64,000 nucleotides of DNA from Cololabis saira (GCF_033807715.1 NC_084590.1:3324501-3388500), one strand, 5' to 3'. Positions 1 to 12,408 are shown, counted from the first letter of the stretch. The notes: a model not told the origin generated them from the letters alone. Made by a program: numbers and translations.

Positions 1-199
1 CTGTCTAAAGTAAAGGAATAAAAAACATATACTACTGTCTAAAGTAAAGGAATAAAAAACATATATTACTGTCTAAAGTAGGAATAAAAAACATATATTA
101 CTGTCTAAAGTAGGAATAAAAAACATATATTACTGTCTAAAATAAAGGAATAAAAAACATATTACTGTCTAAAGTAAAGGAATAAAAAACATATATTAC

Positions 200-3100
200 T
201 GTCTAAAGTAGGAATAAAAAACATATACTACTGTCTAAAGTAAAGGAATAAAAAACATATACTACTGTCTTAAGTAAAGGAATAAAAAACATATACTACT
301 GTCTAAAGTAAAGGAATAAAAAACATATACTACTGTCTAAAGTAGGAATAAAAAACATATATTACTGTCTAAAGTAGGAATAAAAAACATATACTACTGT
401 CTAAAGTAGGAATAAAAAACATATACTACTGTCTAAAGTAGGAATAAAAAACATATATTACTGTCTAAAGTAGGAATAAAAAACATATATTACTGTCTAA
501 AATAAAGGAATAAAAAACATATATTACTGTCTAAAGTAGGAATAAAAAACATATACTACTGTCTAAAGTAGGAATAAAAAACATATATTACTGTCTAAAG
601 TAGGAATAAAAAACATATATTACTGTCTAAAGTAGGAATAAAAAACATATATTACTGTCTAAAATAAAGGAATAAAAAACATATATTACTGTCTAAAATA
701 AAGGAATAAAAAACATATACTACTGTCTAAAGTAAAGGAATAAAAAACATATACTACTGTCTAAAGTAGGAATAAAAAACATATATTACTGTCTAAAGTA
801 GGAATAAAAAACATATATTACTGTCTAAAGTAGGAATAAAAAACATATATTACTGTCTAAAGTAGGAATAAAAAACATATATTACTGTCTAAAGTAGGAA
901 TAAAAAACATATATTACTGTCTAAAGTAGGAATAAAAAACATATACTACTGTCTAAAGTAAAGGAATAAAAAACATATACTACTGTCTAAAGTAAAGGAA
1001 TAAAAAACATATACTACTGTCTAAAGTAAAGGAATAAAAAACATATATTACTGTCTAAAGTAGGAATAAAAAACATATATTACTGTCTAAAGTAGGAATA
1101 AAAAACATATATTACTGTCTAAAATAAAGGAATAAAAAACATATTACTGTCTAAAGTAGGAATAAAAAACATATATTACTGTCTAAAGTAGGAATAAAAA
1201 ACATATATTACTGTCTAAAGTAGGAATAAAAAACATATATTACTGTCTAAAGTAGGAATAAAAAACATATATTACTGTCTAAAATAAAGGAATAAAAAAC
1301 ATATTACTGTCTAAAGTAGGAATAAAAAACATATATTACTGTCTAAAGTAGGAATAAAAAACATATATTACTGTCTAAAGTAGGAATAAAAAACATATAC
1401 CACTGTCTAAAGTAGGAATAAAAAACATATACTACTGTCTAAAGTAAAGGAATAAAAAACATATACTACTGTCTAAAGTAGGAATAAAAAACATATATTA
1501 CTGTCTAAAGTAGGAATAAAAAACATATATTACTGTCTAAAGTAGGAATAAAAAACATATATTACTGTCTAAAGTAGGAATAAAAAACATATACTACTGT
1601 CTAAAGTAGGAATAAAAAACATATATTACTGTCTAAAATAAAGGAATAAAAAACATATACTACTGTCTAAAGTAAAGGAATAAAAAACATATATTACTGT
1701 CTAAAGTAAAGGAATAAAAAACATATACTACTGTCTAAAGTAGGAATAAAAAACATATATTACTGTCTAAAGTAAAGGAATAAAAAACATATATTACTGT
1801 CTAAAATAAAGGAATAAAAAACATATATTACTGTCTAAAGTAGGAATAAAAAACATATATTACTGTCTAAAGTAGGAATAAAAAACATATATTACTGTCT
1901 AAAGTAGGAATAAAAAACATATATTACTGTCTAAAGTAGGAATAAAAAACATATATTACTGTCTAAAGTAGGAATAAAAAACATATATTACTGTCTAAAG
2001 TAGGAATAAAAAACATATACTACTGTCTAAAGTAAAGGAATAAAAAACATATACTACTGTCTAAAGTAAAGGAATAAAAAACATATACTACTGTCTAAAG
2101 TAAAGGAATAAAAAACATATATTACTGTCTAAAGTAGGAATAAAAAACATATATTACTGTCTAAAGTAGGAATAAAAAACATATATTACTGTCTAAAATA
2201 AAGGAATAAAAAACATATTACTGTCTAAAGTAGGAATAAAAAACATATATTACTGTCTAAAGTAGGAATAAAAAACATATATTACTGTCTAAAGTAGGAA
2301 TAAAAAACATATATTACTGTCTAAAGTAGGAATAAAAAACATATATTACTGTCTAAAGTAGGAATAAAAAACATATATTACTGTCTAAAGTAGGAATAAA
2401 AAACATATACTACTGTCTAAAGTAAAGGAATAAAAAACATATACTACTGTCTAAAGTAAAGGAATAAAAAACATATACTACTGTCTAAAGTAAAGGAATA
2501 AAAAACATATATTACTGTCTAAAGTAGGAATAAAAAACATATATTACTGTCTAAAGTAGGAATAAAAAACATATATTACTGTCTAAAATAAAGGAATAAA
2601 AAACATATTACTGTCTAAAGTAGGAATAAAAAACATATATTACTGTCTAAAGTAGGAATAAAAAACATATACTACTGTCTAAAGTAAAGGAATAAAAAAC
2701 ATATACTACTGTCTTAAGTAAAGGAATAAAAAACATATACTACTGTCTAAAGTAAAGGAATAAAAAACATATACTACTGTCTAAAGTAGGAATAAAAAAC
2801 ATATATTACTGTCTAAAGTAGGAATAAAAAACATATACTACTGTCTAAAGTAGGAATAAAAAACATATACTACTGTCTAAAGTAGGAATAAAAAACATAT
2901 ATTACTGTCTAAAGTAGGAATAAAAAACATATATTACTGTCTAAAATAAAGGAATAAAAAACATATATTACTGTCTAAAGTAGGAATAAAAAACATATAC
3001 TACTGTCTAAAGTAGGAATAAAAAACATATATTACTGTCTAAAGTAGGAATAAAAAACATATATTACTGTCTAAAGTAGGAATAAAAAACATATATTACT

Positions 3101-4040
3101 GTCTAAAATAAAGGAATAAAAAACATATACTACTGTCTAAAGTAAAGGAATAAAAAACATATACTACTGTCTAAAGTAGGAATAAAAAACATATATTACT
3201 GTCTAAAGTAGGAATAAAAAACATATATTACTGTCTAAAGTAGGAATAAAAAACATATATTACTGTCTAAAGTAGGAATAAAAAACATATATTACTGTCT
3301 AAAGTAGGAATAAAAAACATATATTACTGTCTAAAGTAGGAATAAAAAACATATACTACTGTCTAAAGTAAAGGAATAAAAAACATATACTACTGTCTAA
3401 AGTAAAGGAATAAAAAACATATACTACTGTCTAAAGTAAAGGAATAAAAAACATATATTACTGTCTAAAGTAGGAATAAAAAACATATATTACTGTCTAA
3501 AGTAGGAATAAAAAACATATATTACTGTCTAAAATAAAGGAATAAAAAACATATTACTGTCTAAAGTAGGAATAAAAAACATATATTACTGTCTAAAGTA
3601 GGAATAAAAAACATATATTACTGTCTAAAGTAGGAATAAAAAACATATATTACTGTCTAAAGTAGGAATAAAAAACATATATTACTGTCTAAAATAAAGG
3701 AATAAAAAACATATTACTGTCTAAAGTAGGAATAAAAAACATATATTACTGTCTAAAGTAGGAATAAAAAACATATATTACTGTCTAAAGTAGGAATAAA
3801 AAACATATACTACTGTCTAAAGTAGGAATAAAAAACATATACTACTGTCTAAAGTAAAGGAATAAAAAACATATACTACTGTCTAAAGTAGGAATAAAAA
3901 ACATATATTACTGTCTAAAGTAGGAATAAAAAACATATATTACTGTCTAAAGTAGGAATAAAAAACATATATTACTGTCTAAAGTAGGAATAAAAAACAT
4001 ATACTACTGTCTAAAGTAGGAATAAAAAACATATATTACT
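200..4040. repeat. 2.41-2.44-kb higher-order repeat, two copies
   Basis: The rare variant GTCTTAAG occurs at 267 and 2711, 2,444 bp apart, with the same order of monomer types around both. A short-tail monomer (ACATATTACTG) falls at about 1141 and 3551, 2,410 bp apart. The 34-bp difference is one monomer: two consecutive CTAAAATAAAGG units near 660-700 against one near 3095. Copies match by eye apart from such unit gains and losses. Outer boundaries are approximate. Confidence 0.8.
1831..2610. repeat. 390-bp tandem block duplication inside the HOR
   Basis: A run of 32-bp units, then three or four 34-bp units, then a CTAAAATAAAGG unit with the short tail ACATATTA, occurs twice in direct succession. 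Equivalent tails fall at 2211 and 2601 and equivalent ATATAC transitions at 2011 and 2401, both 390 bp apart. The same cassette recurs in single form near 940-1150, 3340-3560, 36150-36360, 37240-37470, 38270-38480, 39220-39430, 40590-40800 and 43780-44010. Confidence 0.75.
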
Positions 4041-5817
4041 GTCTAAAGTAAAGGAATAAAAAACATATACTACTGTCTAAAGTAAAGGAATAAAAAACAT
4101 ATTCTATTGTCTAAAGTAGGAATAAAAAACATATATTACTGTCTAAAATAAAGGAATAAAAAACATATATTACTGTCTAAAGTAAGAAAAAACATATACT
4201 ACTGTCTAAAGTAAAGGAATAAAAAACATATACTACTGTCTAAAGTAAAGGAATAAAAAACATATACTACTGTCTAAAGTAGGAATAAAAAACATATATT
4301 ACTGTCTAAAGTAAAGGAATAAAAAACATATATTACTGTCTAAAATAAAGGAATAAAAAACATATACTACTGTCTAAAGTAAAGGAATAAAAAACATATA
4401 TTACTGTCTAAAATAAAGGAATAAAAAACATATATTACTGTCTAAAGTAGGAATAAAAAACATATATTACTGTCTAAAGTAAAGGAATAAAAAACATATA
4501 TTACTGTCTAAAATAAAGGAATAAAAAACATATATTACTGTCTAAAGTAGGAATAAAAAACATATATTACTGTCTAAAGTAAAGGAATAAAAAACATATA
4601 CTACTGTCTAAAGTAGGAATAAAAAACATATACTACTGTCTAAAGTAGGAATAAAAAACATATATTACTGTCTAAAGTAGGAATAAAAAACATATATTAC
4701 TGTCTAAAGTAAAGGAATAAAAAACATATATTACTGTCTAAAGTAGGAATAAAAAACATATATTACTGTCTAAAGTAGGAATAAAAAACATATATTACTG
4801 TCTAAAGTAGGAATAAAAAACATATACTACTGTCTAAAATAAAGGAATAAAAAACATATATCACTGTCTAAAGTAGGAATAAAAAACATATATTACTGTC
4901 TAAAGTAGGAATAAAAAACATACTACTGTCTAAAGTAGGAATAAAAAACATATATTACTGTCTAAAGTAGGAATAAAAAACATACTACTGTCTAAAGTAG
5001 GAATAAAAAACATATATTACTGTCTAAAGTAAAGGAATAAAAAACATATATTACTGTCTAAAGTAAAGGAATAAAAAACATATATTACTGTCTAAAATAA
5101 AGGAATAAAAAACATATATTACTGTCTAAAGTAGGAATAAAAAACATATTCTATTGTCTAAAGTAGGAATAAAAAACATATATTACTGTCTAAAGTAGGA
5201 ATAAAAAACATATATTACTGTCTAAAATAAAGGAATAAAAAACATATACTACTGTCTAAAGTAGGAATAAAAAACATATATTACTGTCTAAAATAAAGGA
5301 ATAAAAAACATATATTACTGTCTAAAGTAGGAATAAAAAACATATATTACTGTCTAAAGTAAAGGAATAAAAAACATATATTACTGTCTAAAGTAGGAAT
5401 AAAAAACATATATTACTGTCTAAAGTAGGAATAAAAAACATATATTACTGTCTAAAGTAGGAATAAAAAACATATATTACTGTCTAAAGTAAAGGAATAA
5501 AAAACATATTCTATTGTCTAAAGTAGGAATAAAAAACATATATTACTGTCTAAAATAAAGGAATAAAAAACATATACTACTGTCTAAAGTAAAGGAATAA
5601 AAAACATATTCTATTGTCTAAAGTAGGAATAAAAAACATATATTACTGTCTAAAGTAAAGGAATAAAAAACATATTCTATTGTCTAAAGTAGGAATAAAA
5701 AACATATACTACTGTCTAAAGTAGGAATAAAAAACATACTACTGTCTAAAGTAGGAATAAAAAACATATATTACTGTCTAAAATAAAGGAATAAAAAACA
5801 TATACTACTGTCTAAAG

Positions 5818-6250
5818 CAGCCTTTCTCAACCTTTTTTCAGTCATGACACCTTTCAAAAGTGAATAAAATCTCACGACACCCCAGAGTAAAATATAATTA
5901 AAAACCACACTGCATCGCTGTAAATGCATCGCCGCGTACCCTACGGCCCTGCGTCGATTTAACACGGAACCTTAATTCATGCTTCACTTTGAACGGCCGG
6001 TTCACACCGACGTCCAGTGGTTGGAGTTCCTTCGTCAGACCTCCCGGAATAACAGCAAGCACAGCGTTCAAAATACGGTATCTTATTTATTTATTTATTT
6101 ATTTATTCATTCATAGGCAAAAAGAATATATTTATGTATGCATTCATATATTTATATATGAAATGTCAGAATAGGTAATTTTTTGATGACACCCCTAAAG
6201 CAGTCAGGGGACACCCCAGGGTGCCGCGACACCCCTGTTGAGAAAGGCTG
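5818..6250. mobile_element. Non-autonomous hAT (Charlie-like) element, copy 1
   Basis: A 433-bp insertion bounded by terminal inverted repeats, CAGCCTTTCTCAACC at the left and its near complement GTTGAGAAAGGCTG at the right. It is flanked by a perfect 8-bp target duplication GTCTAAAG (5810-5817 and 6251-6258), a monomer-internal octamer. An 8-bp duplication and CAG...CTG ends with a TTCTCAAC core are typical of the hAT superfamily, Charlie-like group. GACACC motifs recur just inside both ends, as expected of subterminal transposase-binding sites. No transposase is encoded; short open frames here are not conserved coding. It is CpG-containing, unlike the satellite around it. Confidence 0.9.
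6083..6114. repeat. TTAT/TCAT microsatellite in hAT copy 1
   Basis: Six TTAT units followed by two TCAT units inside the hAT element. The same array with the same unit numbers occurs at 9677-9708 in copy 2. Because microsatellites change length quickly, this supports a recent common origin of the two copies. Confidence 0.85.
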
Positions 6251-9200
6251 GTCTAAAGTAAAGGAATAAAAAACATATTCTATTGTCTAAAGTAGGAATA
6301 AAAAACATATATTACTGTCTAAAGTAAAGGAATAAAAAACATATACTACTGTCTAAAGTAGGAATAAAAAACATACTACTGTCTAAAGTAGGAATAAAAA
6401 ACATATATTACTGTCTAAAATAAAGGAATAAAAAACATATTACTGTCTAAAGTAAAGGAATAAAAAACATATATTACTGTCTAAAATAAAGGAATAAAAA
6501 ACATATATTACTGTCTAAAGTAGGAATAAAAAACATATATTACTGTCTAAAGTAGGAATAAAAAACATACTACTGTCTAAAGTAGGAATAAAAAACATAT
6601 ATTACTGTCTAAAATAAAGGAATAAAAAACATATTACTGTCTAAAGTAAAGGAATAAAAAACATATATTACTGTCTAAAATAAAGGAATAAAAAACATAT
6701 ATTACTGTCTAAAGTAGGAATAAAAAACATATATTACTGTCTAAAGTAAAGGAATAAAAAACATATACTACTGTCTAAAGTAAAGGAATAAAAAACATAT
6801 ACTACTGTCTAAAGTAGGAATAAAAAACATACTACTGTCTAAAGTAGGAATAAAAAACATATATTACTGTCTAAAATAAAGGAATAAAAAACATATATTA
6901 CTGTCTAAAATAAAGGAATAAAAAACATATACTACTGTCTAAAGTAGGAATAAAAAACATATATTACTGTCTAAAGTAGGAATAAAAAACATACTACTGT
7001 CTAAAGTAGGAATAAAAAACATACTACTGTCTAAAGTAGGAATAAAAAACATATATTACTGTCTAAAATAAAGGAATAAAAAACATATATTACTGTCTAA
7101 AGTAGGAATAAAAAACATATATTACTGTCTAAAGTAAAGGAATAAAAAACATATACTACTGTCTAAAGTAGGAATAAAAAACATATTACTGTCTAAAGTA
7201 GGAATAAAAAACATATAATACTGTCTAAAGTAGGAATAAAAAACATATACTACTGTCTAAAGTAGGAATAAAAAACATATTACTGTCTAAAGTAGGAATA
7301 AAAAACATATACTACTGTCTAAAGTAGGAATAAAAAACATATACTACTGTCTAAAGTAGGAATAAAAAACATATACTACTGTCTAAAATAAAGGAATAAA
7401 AAACATATATTACTGTCTAAAATAAAGGAATAAAAAACATATACTACTGTCTAAAGTAGGAATAAAAAACATATTCTATTGTCTAAAGTAGGAATAAAAT
7501 ACATATACTACTGTCTAAAGTAAAGGAATAAAAAACATATACTACTGTCTAAAATAAAGGAATAAAAAACATATATTACTGTCTAAAGTAGGAATAAAAA
7601 ACATATACTACTGTCTAAAATAAAGGAATAAAAAACATATATTACTGTCTAAAGTAGGAATAAAAAACATATTCTATTGTCTAAAGTAGGAATAAAAAAC
7701 ATATACTACTGTCTAAAGTAGGAATAAAAAACATACTACTGTCTAAAGTAGGAATAAAAAACATATATTACTGTCTAAAATAAAGGAATAAAAAACATAT
7801 ACTACTGTCTAAAGTAAAGGAATAAAAAACATATTCTATTGTCTAAAGTAGGAATAAAAAACATATATTACTGTCTAAAATAAAGGAATAAAAAACATAT
7901 ACTACTGTCTAAAGTAAAGGAATAAAAACATATTACTGTCTAAAATAAAGGAATAAAAAACATATTCTATTGTCTAAAGTAGGAATAAAAAACATATTCT
8001 ATTGTCTAAAGTAGGAATAAAAAACATATACTACTGTCTAAAGTAAAGGAATAAAAAACATATACTACTGTCTAAAATAAAGGAATAAAAAACATATATT
8101 ACTGTCTAAAGTAAAGGAATAAAAAACATATACTACTGTCTAAAGTAGGAATAAAAAACATATACTACTGTCTAAAGTAGGAATAAAAAACATATATTAC
8201 TGTCTAAAGTAGGAATAAAAAACATATATTACTGTCTAAAGTAAAGGAATAAAAAACATATATTACTGTCTAAAGTAGGAATAAAAAACATATATTACTG
8301 TCTAAAGTAGGAATAAAAAACATATATTACTGTCTAAAGTAGGAATAAAAAACATATACTACTGTCTAAAATAAAGGAATAAAAAACATATATCACTGTC
8401 TAAAGTAGGAATAAAAAACATATATTACTGTCTAAAGTAGGAATAAAAAACATACTACTGTCTAAAGTAGGAATAAAAAACATATTACTGTCTAAAGTAG
8501 GAATAAAAAACATACTACTGTCTAAAGTAGGAATAAAAAACATATATTACTGTCTAAAGTAAAGGAATAAAAAACATATATTACTGTCTAAAGTAAAGGA
8601 ATAAAAAACATATATTACTGTCTAAAATAAAGGAATAAAAAACATATATTACTGTCTAAAGTAGGAATAAAAAACATATTCTATTGTCTAAAGTAGGAAT
8701 AAAAAACATATATTACTGTCTAAAGTAGGAATAAAAAACATATATTACTGTCTAAAGTAGGAATAAAAAACATATATTACTGTCTAAAGTAGGAATAAAA
8801 AACATATATTACTGTCTAAAGTAGGAATAAAAAACATATATTACTGTCTAAAATAAAGGAATAAAAAACATATACTACTGTCTAAAGTAGGAATAAAAAA
8901 CATATATTACTGTCTAAAATAAAGGAATAAAAAACATATATTACTGTCTAAAGTAGGAATAAAAAACATATATTACTGTCTAAAGTAAAGGAATAAAAAA
9001 CATATATTACTGTCTAAAGTAGGAATAAAAAACATATATTACTGTCTAAAGTAGGAATAAAAAACATATATTACTGTCTAAAGTAAAGGAATAAAAAACA
9101 TATTCTATTGTCTAAAGTAGGAATAAAAAACATATATTACTGTCTAAAATAAAGGAATAAAAAACATATACTACTGTCTAAAGTAAAGGAATAAAAAACA

Positions 9201-9411
9201 TATTCTATTGTCTAAAGTAGGAATAAAAAACATATATTACTGTCTAAAGTAAAGGAATAAAAAACATATTCTATTGTCTAAAGTAGGAATAAAAAACATA
9301 TACTACTGTCTAAAGTAGGAATAAAAAACATACTACTGTCTAAAGTAGGAATAAAAAACATATATTACTGTCTAAAATAAAGGAATAAAAAACATATACT
9401 ACTGTCTAAAG
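6251..9411. repeat. Satellite, block 2
   Basis: Same 32/34-bp monomer family as at 1-5817, beginning with the right target-site copy of hAT copy 1. It is richer than block 1 in CATATTCTATTG tails and ACATACTA short tails. It includes a single TAAAATACATA variant near 7498 that is repeated near 10675. No gene or RNA seen. Confidence 0.96.
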
Positions 9412-9844
9412 CAGCCTTTCTCAACCTTTTTTCAGTCATGACACCTTTCAAAAGTGAATAAAATCTCACGACACCCCAGAGTAAAATATAATTAAAAACC
9501 ACACTGCATCGCTGTAAATGCATCGCCGCGTACCCTACGGCCCTGCGTCGATTTAACACGGAACCTTAATTCATGCTTCACTTTGAACGGCCGGTTCACA
9601 CCGACGTCCAGTGGTTGGAGTTCCTTCGTCAGACCTCCCGGAATAACAGCAAGCACAGCGTTCAAAATACGGTATCTTATTTATTTATTTATTTATTTAT
9701 TCATTCATAGGCAAAAAGAATATATTTATGTATGCATTCATATATTTATATATGAAATGTCAGAATAGGTAATTTTTTGATGACACCCCTAAAGCAGTCA
9801 GGGGACACCCCAGGGTGCCGCGACACCCCTGTTGAGAAAGGCTG
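9412..9844. mobile_element. Non-autonomous hAT (Charlie-like) element, copy 2
   Basis: Second 433-bp copy, with no base difference from the copy at 5818-6250 that I could see, including the TTAT microsatellite. Target duplications GTCTAAAG lie at 9404-9411 and 9845-9852. The satellite on both sides has the same monomer order as around copy 1, so this is a copy made by segmental amplification of the array and not a second transposition. Confidence 0.9.
9677..9708. repeat. TTAT/TCAT microsatellite in hAT copy 2
   Basis: Six TTAT and two TCAT units, the same composition as at 6083-6114, at an offset of exactly 3,594 bp. Confidence 0.85.
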
Positions 9845-11149
9845 GTCTAAAGTAAAGGAATAAAAAACATATTCTATTGTCTAAAGTAGGAATAAAAAAC
9901 ATATATTACTGTCTAAAGTAAAGGAATAAAAAACATATACTACTGTCTAAAGTAGGAATAAAAAACATACTACTGTCTAAAGTAGGAATAAAAAACATAT
10001 ATTACTGTCTAAAATAAAGGAATAAAAAACATATTACTGTCTAAAGTAAAGGAATAAAAAACATATATTACTGTCTAAAATAAAGGAATAAAAAACATAT
10101 ATTACTGTCTAAAGTAGGAATAAAAAACATATATTACTGTCTAAAGTAAAGGAATAAAAAACATATACTACTGTCTAAAGTAAAGGAATAAAAAACATAT
10201 ACTACTGTCTAAAGTAGGAATAAAAAACATACTACTGTCTAAAGTAGGAATAAAAAACATATATTACTGTCTAAAATAAAGGAATAAAAAACATATATTA
10301 CTGTCTAAAGTAAAGGAATAAAAAACATATACTACTGTCTAAAGTAGGAATAAAAAACATATTACTGTCTAAAGTAGGAATAAAAAACATATAATACTGT
10401 CTAAAGTAGGAATAAAAAACATATACTACTGTCTAAAGTAGGAATAAAAAACATATTACTGTCTAAAGTAGGAATAAAAAACATATACTACTGTCTAAAG
10501 TAGGAATAAAAAACATATACTACTGTCTAAAGTAGGAATAAAAAACATATACTACTGTCTAAAATAAAGGAATAAAAAACATATATTACTGTCTAAAATA
10601 AAGGAATAAAAAACATATACTACTGTCTAAAGTAGGAATAAAAAACATATTCTATTGTCTAAAGTAGGAATAAAATACATATACTACTGTCTAAAGTAAA
10701 GGAATAAAAAACATATACTACTGTCTAAAATAAAGGAATAAAAAACATATATTACTGTCTAAAGTAGGAATAAAAAACATATACTACTGTCTAAAATAAA
10801 GGAATAAAAAACATATATTACTGTCTAAAGTAGGAATAAAAAACATATTCTATTGTCTAAAGTAGGAATAAAAAACATATTCTATTGTCTAAAGTAGGAA
10901 TAAAAAACATATACTACTGTCTAAAGTAGGAATAAAAAACATACTACTGTCTAAAGTAGGAATAAAAAACATATATTACTGTCTAAAATAAAGGAATAAA
11001 AAACATATACTACTGTCTAAAGTAGGAATAAAAAACATATAATACTGTCTAAAGTAAAGGAATAAAAAACATATTCTATTGTCTAAAGTAGGAATAAAAA
11101 ACATATATTACTGTCTAAAGTAAAGGAATAAAAAACATATACTACTGTC
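9845..11149. repeat. Satellite, block 3
   Basis: 32/34-bp monomers continuing the second copy of the ~3.5-kb higher-order repeat. The block ends where a different hAT element is inserted after ...ACTACTGTC. No gene or RNA seen. Confidence 0.96.
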
Positions 11150-11445
11150 TAGGGTTGCACGGTATACCGGTACCAGTATAGTACCGCGGTACTAGAGTTT
11201 TGAAAACGGTACTATACCAGCTTTTAAAAACAAACGGTACTTTTATATATTTTTTGTATGCAAACGAATTGGTAAATTGGAGCCTGTCTCTTTAAGCACG
11301 GCGAGGTCCGCGAGTGTGACGTAGTTGCAGAAGCAGAAGCAGAGCCACTCCCACTCGCATGTTTAGACGGAGGAAAAAAGAGAGAAACGAGAAGTCGCGT
11401 GTTAGACAGACAGAGCGGGTTGAAATAAAGTTGAAATAAATAGAG

Positions 11446-11753
11446 ATGGCAGCTGCAGAAAAGCCCGTACTTTTGGACAAAATGGGGGCCCGGAGTACGG
11501 TGTGGAAATATTTCGGGTTCAAACCGAGCGATAAGGGCGAGCCGCTGAACCAGATGCACCGCAGTGCAAGCGGTGCGACAAAGTGTGTCTCGCAAAAGGA
11601 TGCAACACTTCAAACTTGTCCAAACGTTTAAAGGACAACCACGCGGACTTGTTCCACGACTTCAGTCAAGAACGACAGCTGATAACTTTGTTCACGAGTT
11701 CACTGCACTGTCATGTCAATGAAAGAAGTACAGAGCCTCTCCCAGCCCCGTAG
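11446..11753 (+). pseudogene. Frameshifted BED zinc finger of a hAT transposase
   Basis: The frame opens at ATG 11446. It reads a basic/acidic start and then STVWKYFGFKP, the aromatic signature of BED-type fingers, followed by DKGEP. The homology then continues in another frame from about 11553, which reads CKRC (Cys codons at 11565 and 11574), DKVCLAKG, TSNLSK and LKDNH, and stays open to a stop at 11751. A BED finger needs Cys-x2-Cys and a His pair; here the first His of the usual SKHLKDNH is Arg (CGT at 11625), leaving only the His at 11640. The shift falls near 11547-11553, between the aromatic half and the cysteine pair. In the original frame the protein ends at 11631. Residual DNA-binding N-terminus only, not functional. 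Confidence 0.85.
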
Positions 11754-11770
11754 TAAACCTATAGGTTTAC
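11753..11770. other. Perfect 18-bp palindrome
   Basis: GTAAACCTATAGGTTTAC reads the same on both strands. It starts at the last base of the BED-remnant stop codon inside the hAT element. No known binding site is claimed; it may be a chance or junction feature. Confidence 0.6.
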
Positions 11771-12028
11771 AGCAGCCTACATACACAGTTAAAACATGTC
11801 CATGGTTAATAAATGCAATTTTTAAAATATTAAAAAAGTAAAATTACATTCTTAAAATATTTAAATACATTCCACAGACTAGTATATAACTTAAATATAT
11901 TTTTATATATTTTAATATTATTTAATGTTTAATATATATTATAAACCATTAAGGCAATGAATTATTATCATATTGAAACACACTTTGGTAAAACATTCCA
12001 TTAGCCTAAACCTATCCTACCTCTGTCT

Positions 12029-12221
12029 CAGAAAATTAGAATATTGTGATAAAGTTCATTTTCTGTAATGCAATTTAAAAAAAAAAAAAAAAAAAAAATG
12101 TCTTACATTCTGGATTCATTACAAATCAACTGAAATATTTCAAGCCTTTTATTATTTTAATATTGCTGATTATAGCTTACAGTTTAAGATTAGATTCCCA
12201 GAATATATTTGAATTTTCTTA
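12029..12221. mobile_element. MITE-like interspersed repeat nested in the hAT
   Basis: A stretch of about 193 bp with imperfect inverted ends: CAGAAAATTAGAATATT at the left, and at the right a sequence whose complement begins TAAGAAAATTCAAATAT. The interior (a run of 22 A at 12077-12098, then a segment with TTACATTCTGGATTC and CAACTGAAATATTTC) resembles, from memory, a repeat that is very common in cyprinid fish genomes. I do not assign a family name. It lies inside the hAT and so was inserted after it or was acquired by it. No target duplication could be confirmed. Confidence 0.55.
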
Positions 12222-12324
12222 TACCATGCCAATTATTTATTTTATTCATTGTTGTTATTGTTCCCAAAGTCTGCTTTAAAATAAAGGAAAATATTAACAT
12301 TTGAGAGTGTTCCACCTTTTTACA

Positions 12325-12357
12325 AAAAGTATCGAAAAGTATCGAAAAGTATCGAAA
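12325..12357. repeat. 10-bp subterminal tandem repeat of the hAT
   Basis: Three consecutive AAAAGTATCG units, followed by further GTATCG motifs up to about 12380 and GGTATCGTGA at 12391-12400. Clustered short motifs next to the terminal inverted repeat are typical transposase-binding sites in hAT elements; the binding role is inferred. Confidence 0.75.
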
Positions 12358-12408
12358 TAGATATTGGTATCGGTATCGAAACAGAAATTTGGTATCGTGA
12401 CAACCCTA

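Larger units (their letters stand above)
1..5817. repeat. AT-rich 32/34-bp satellite, block 1 (open at left end)
   Basis: Uninterrupted head-to-tail tandem repeat. The 34-bp form is CTGTCTAAAGTAAAGG followed by AATAAAAAACATATACTA. The 32-bp form lacks AA before GG and usually ends ATTA. Other recurrent variants are CTAAAATAAAGG (G to A), a shortened tail ACATATTA or ACATACTA, the tail CATATTCTATTG, and a truncated GTAAGAAAAAAC unit at 4182. Monomers contain stop triplets and no CpG. The window opens inside the array, so the left boundary is unseen. No gene or RNA is visible here. Confidence 0.97.
4680..10960. repeat. ~3.5-kb higher-order repeat carrying a hAT insertion
   Basis: Two successive blocks share monomer order and the same embedded 433-bp transposon. 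The offset is 3,532 bp at the ATATCACTG variant (4861 and 8393), 3,594 bp at the transposon (5818 and 9412), and about 3.2 kb at the TAAAATACATA variant (near 7498 and 10675). The change in offset reflects monomer gains (near 8740-8830 in the second block) and losses (after 10290). Boundaries are estimated from where monomer order stops matching. Confidence 0.75.
11150..12408 (+). mobile_element. Degenerate hAT element with BED-finger remnant
   Basis: A 1,259-bp insertion with short inverted ends TAGGGTTG...CAACCCTA and a perfect 8-bp target duplication CTACTGTC (11142-11149 and 12409-12416). The subterminal left end has several GGTAC/GTACC motifs. The right end has tandem GTATCG motifs (12325-12380). 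Such repeats near the ends are usual for hAT elements. A GC-richer leader (about 11280-11450) precedes an eroded BED zinc-finger reading frame (11446-11753). The catalytic RNase H-like transposase domain is absent; its place is AT-rich noncoding sequence and a nested repeat (12029-12221). Orientation is taken from the BED remnant. It cannot move on its own. Confidence 0.88.

Noticed and set aside
5771..6174. Reading frames of 61-64 codons across hAT copy 1 (and the same at 9365-9768)
   Set aside because: They cross the element-satellite boundary or the TTAT microsatellite, show no family motif, and are duplicated only because the DNA block is.
11280..11450. Promoter for the BED-finger frame
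   Set aside because: The leader is GC-richer and plausible as a 5' region, but no TATA box, initiator or other defined element could be supported.
11224..11613. 129- and 76-codon minus-strand frames in the hAT at 11150
   Set aside because: They run antisense to the recognisable BED finger and have low-complexity composition; they are shadows.
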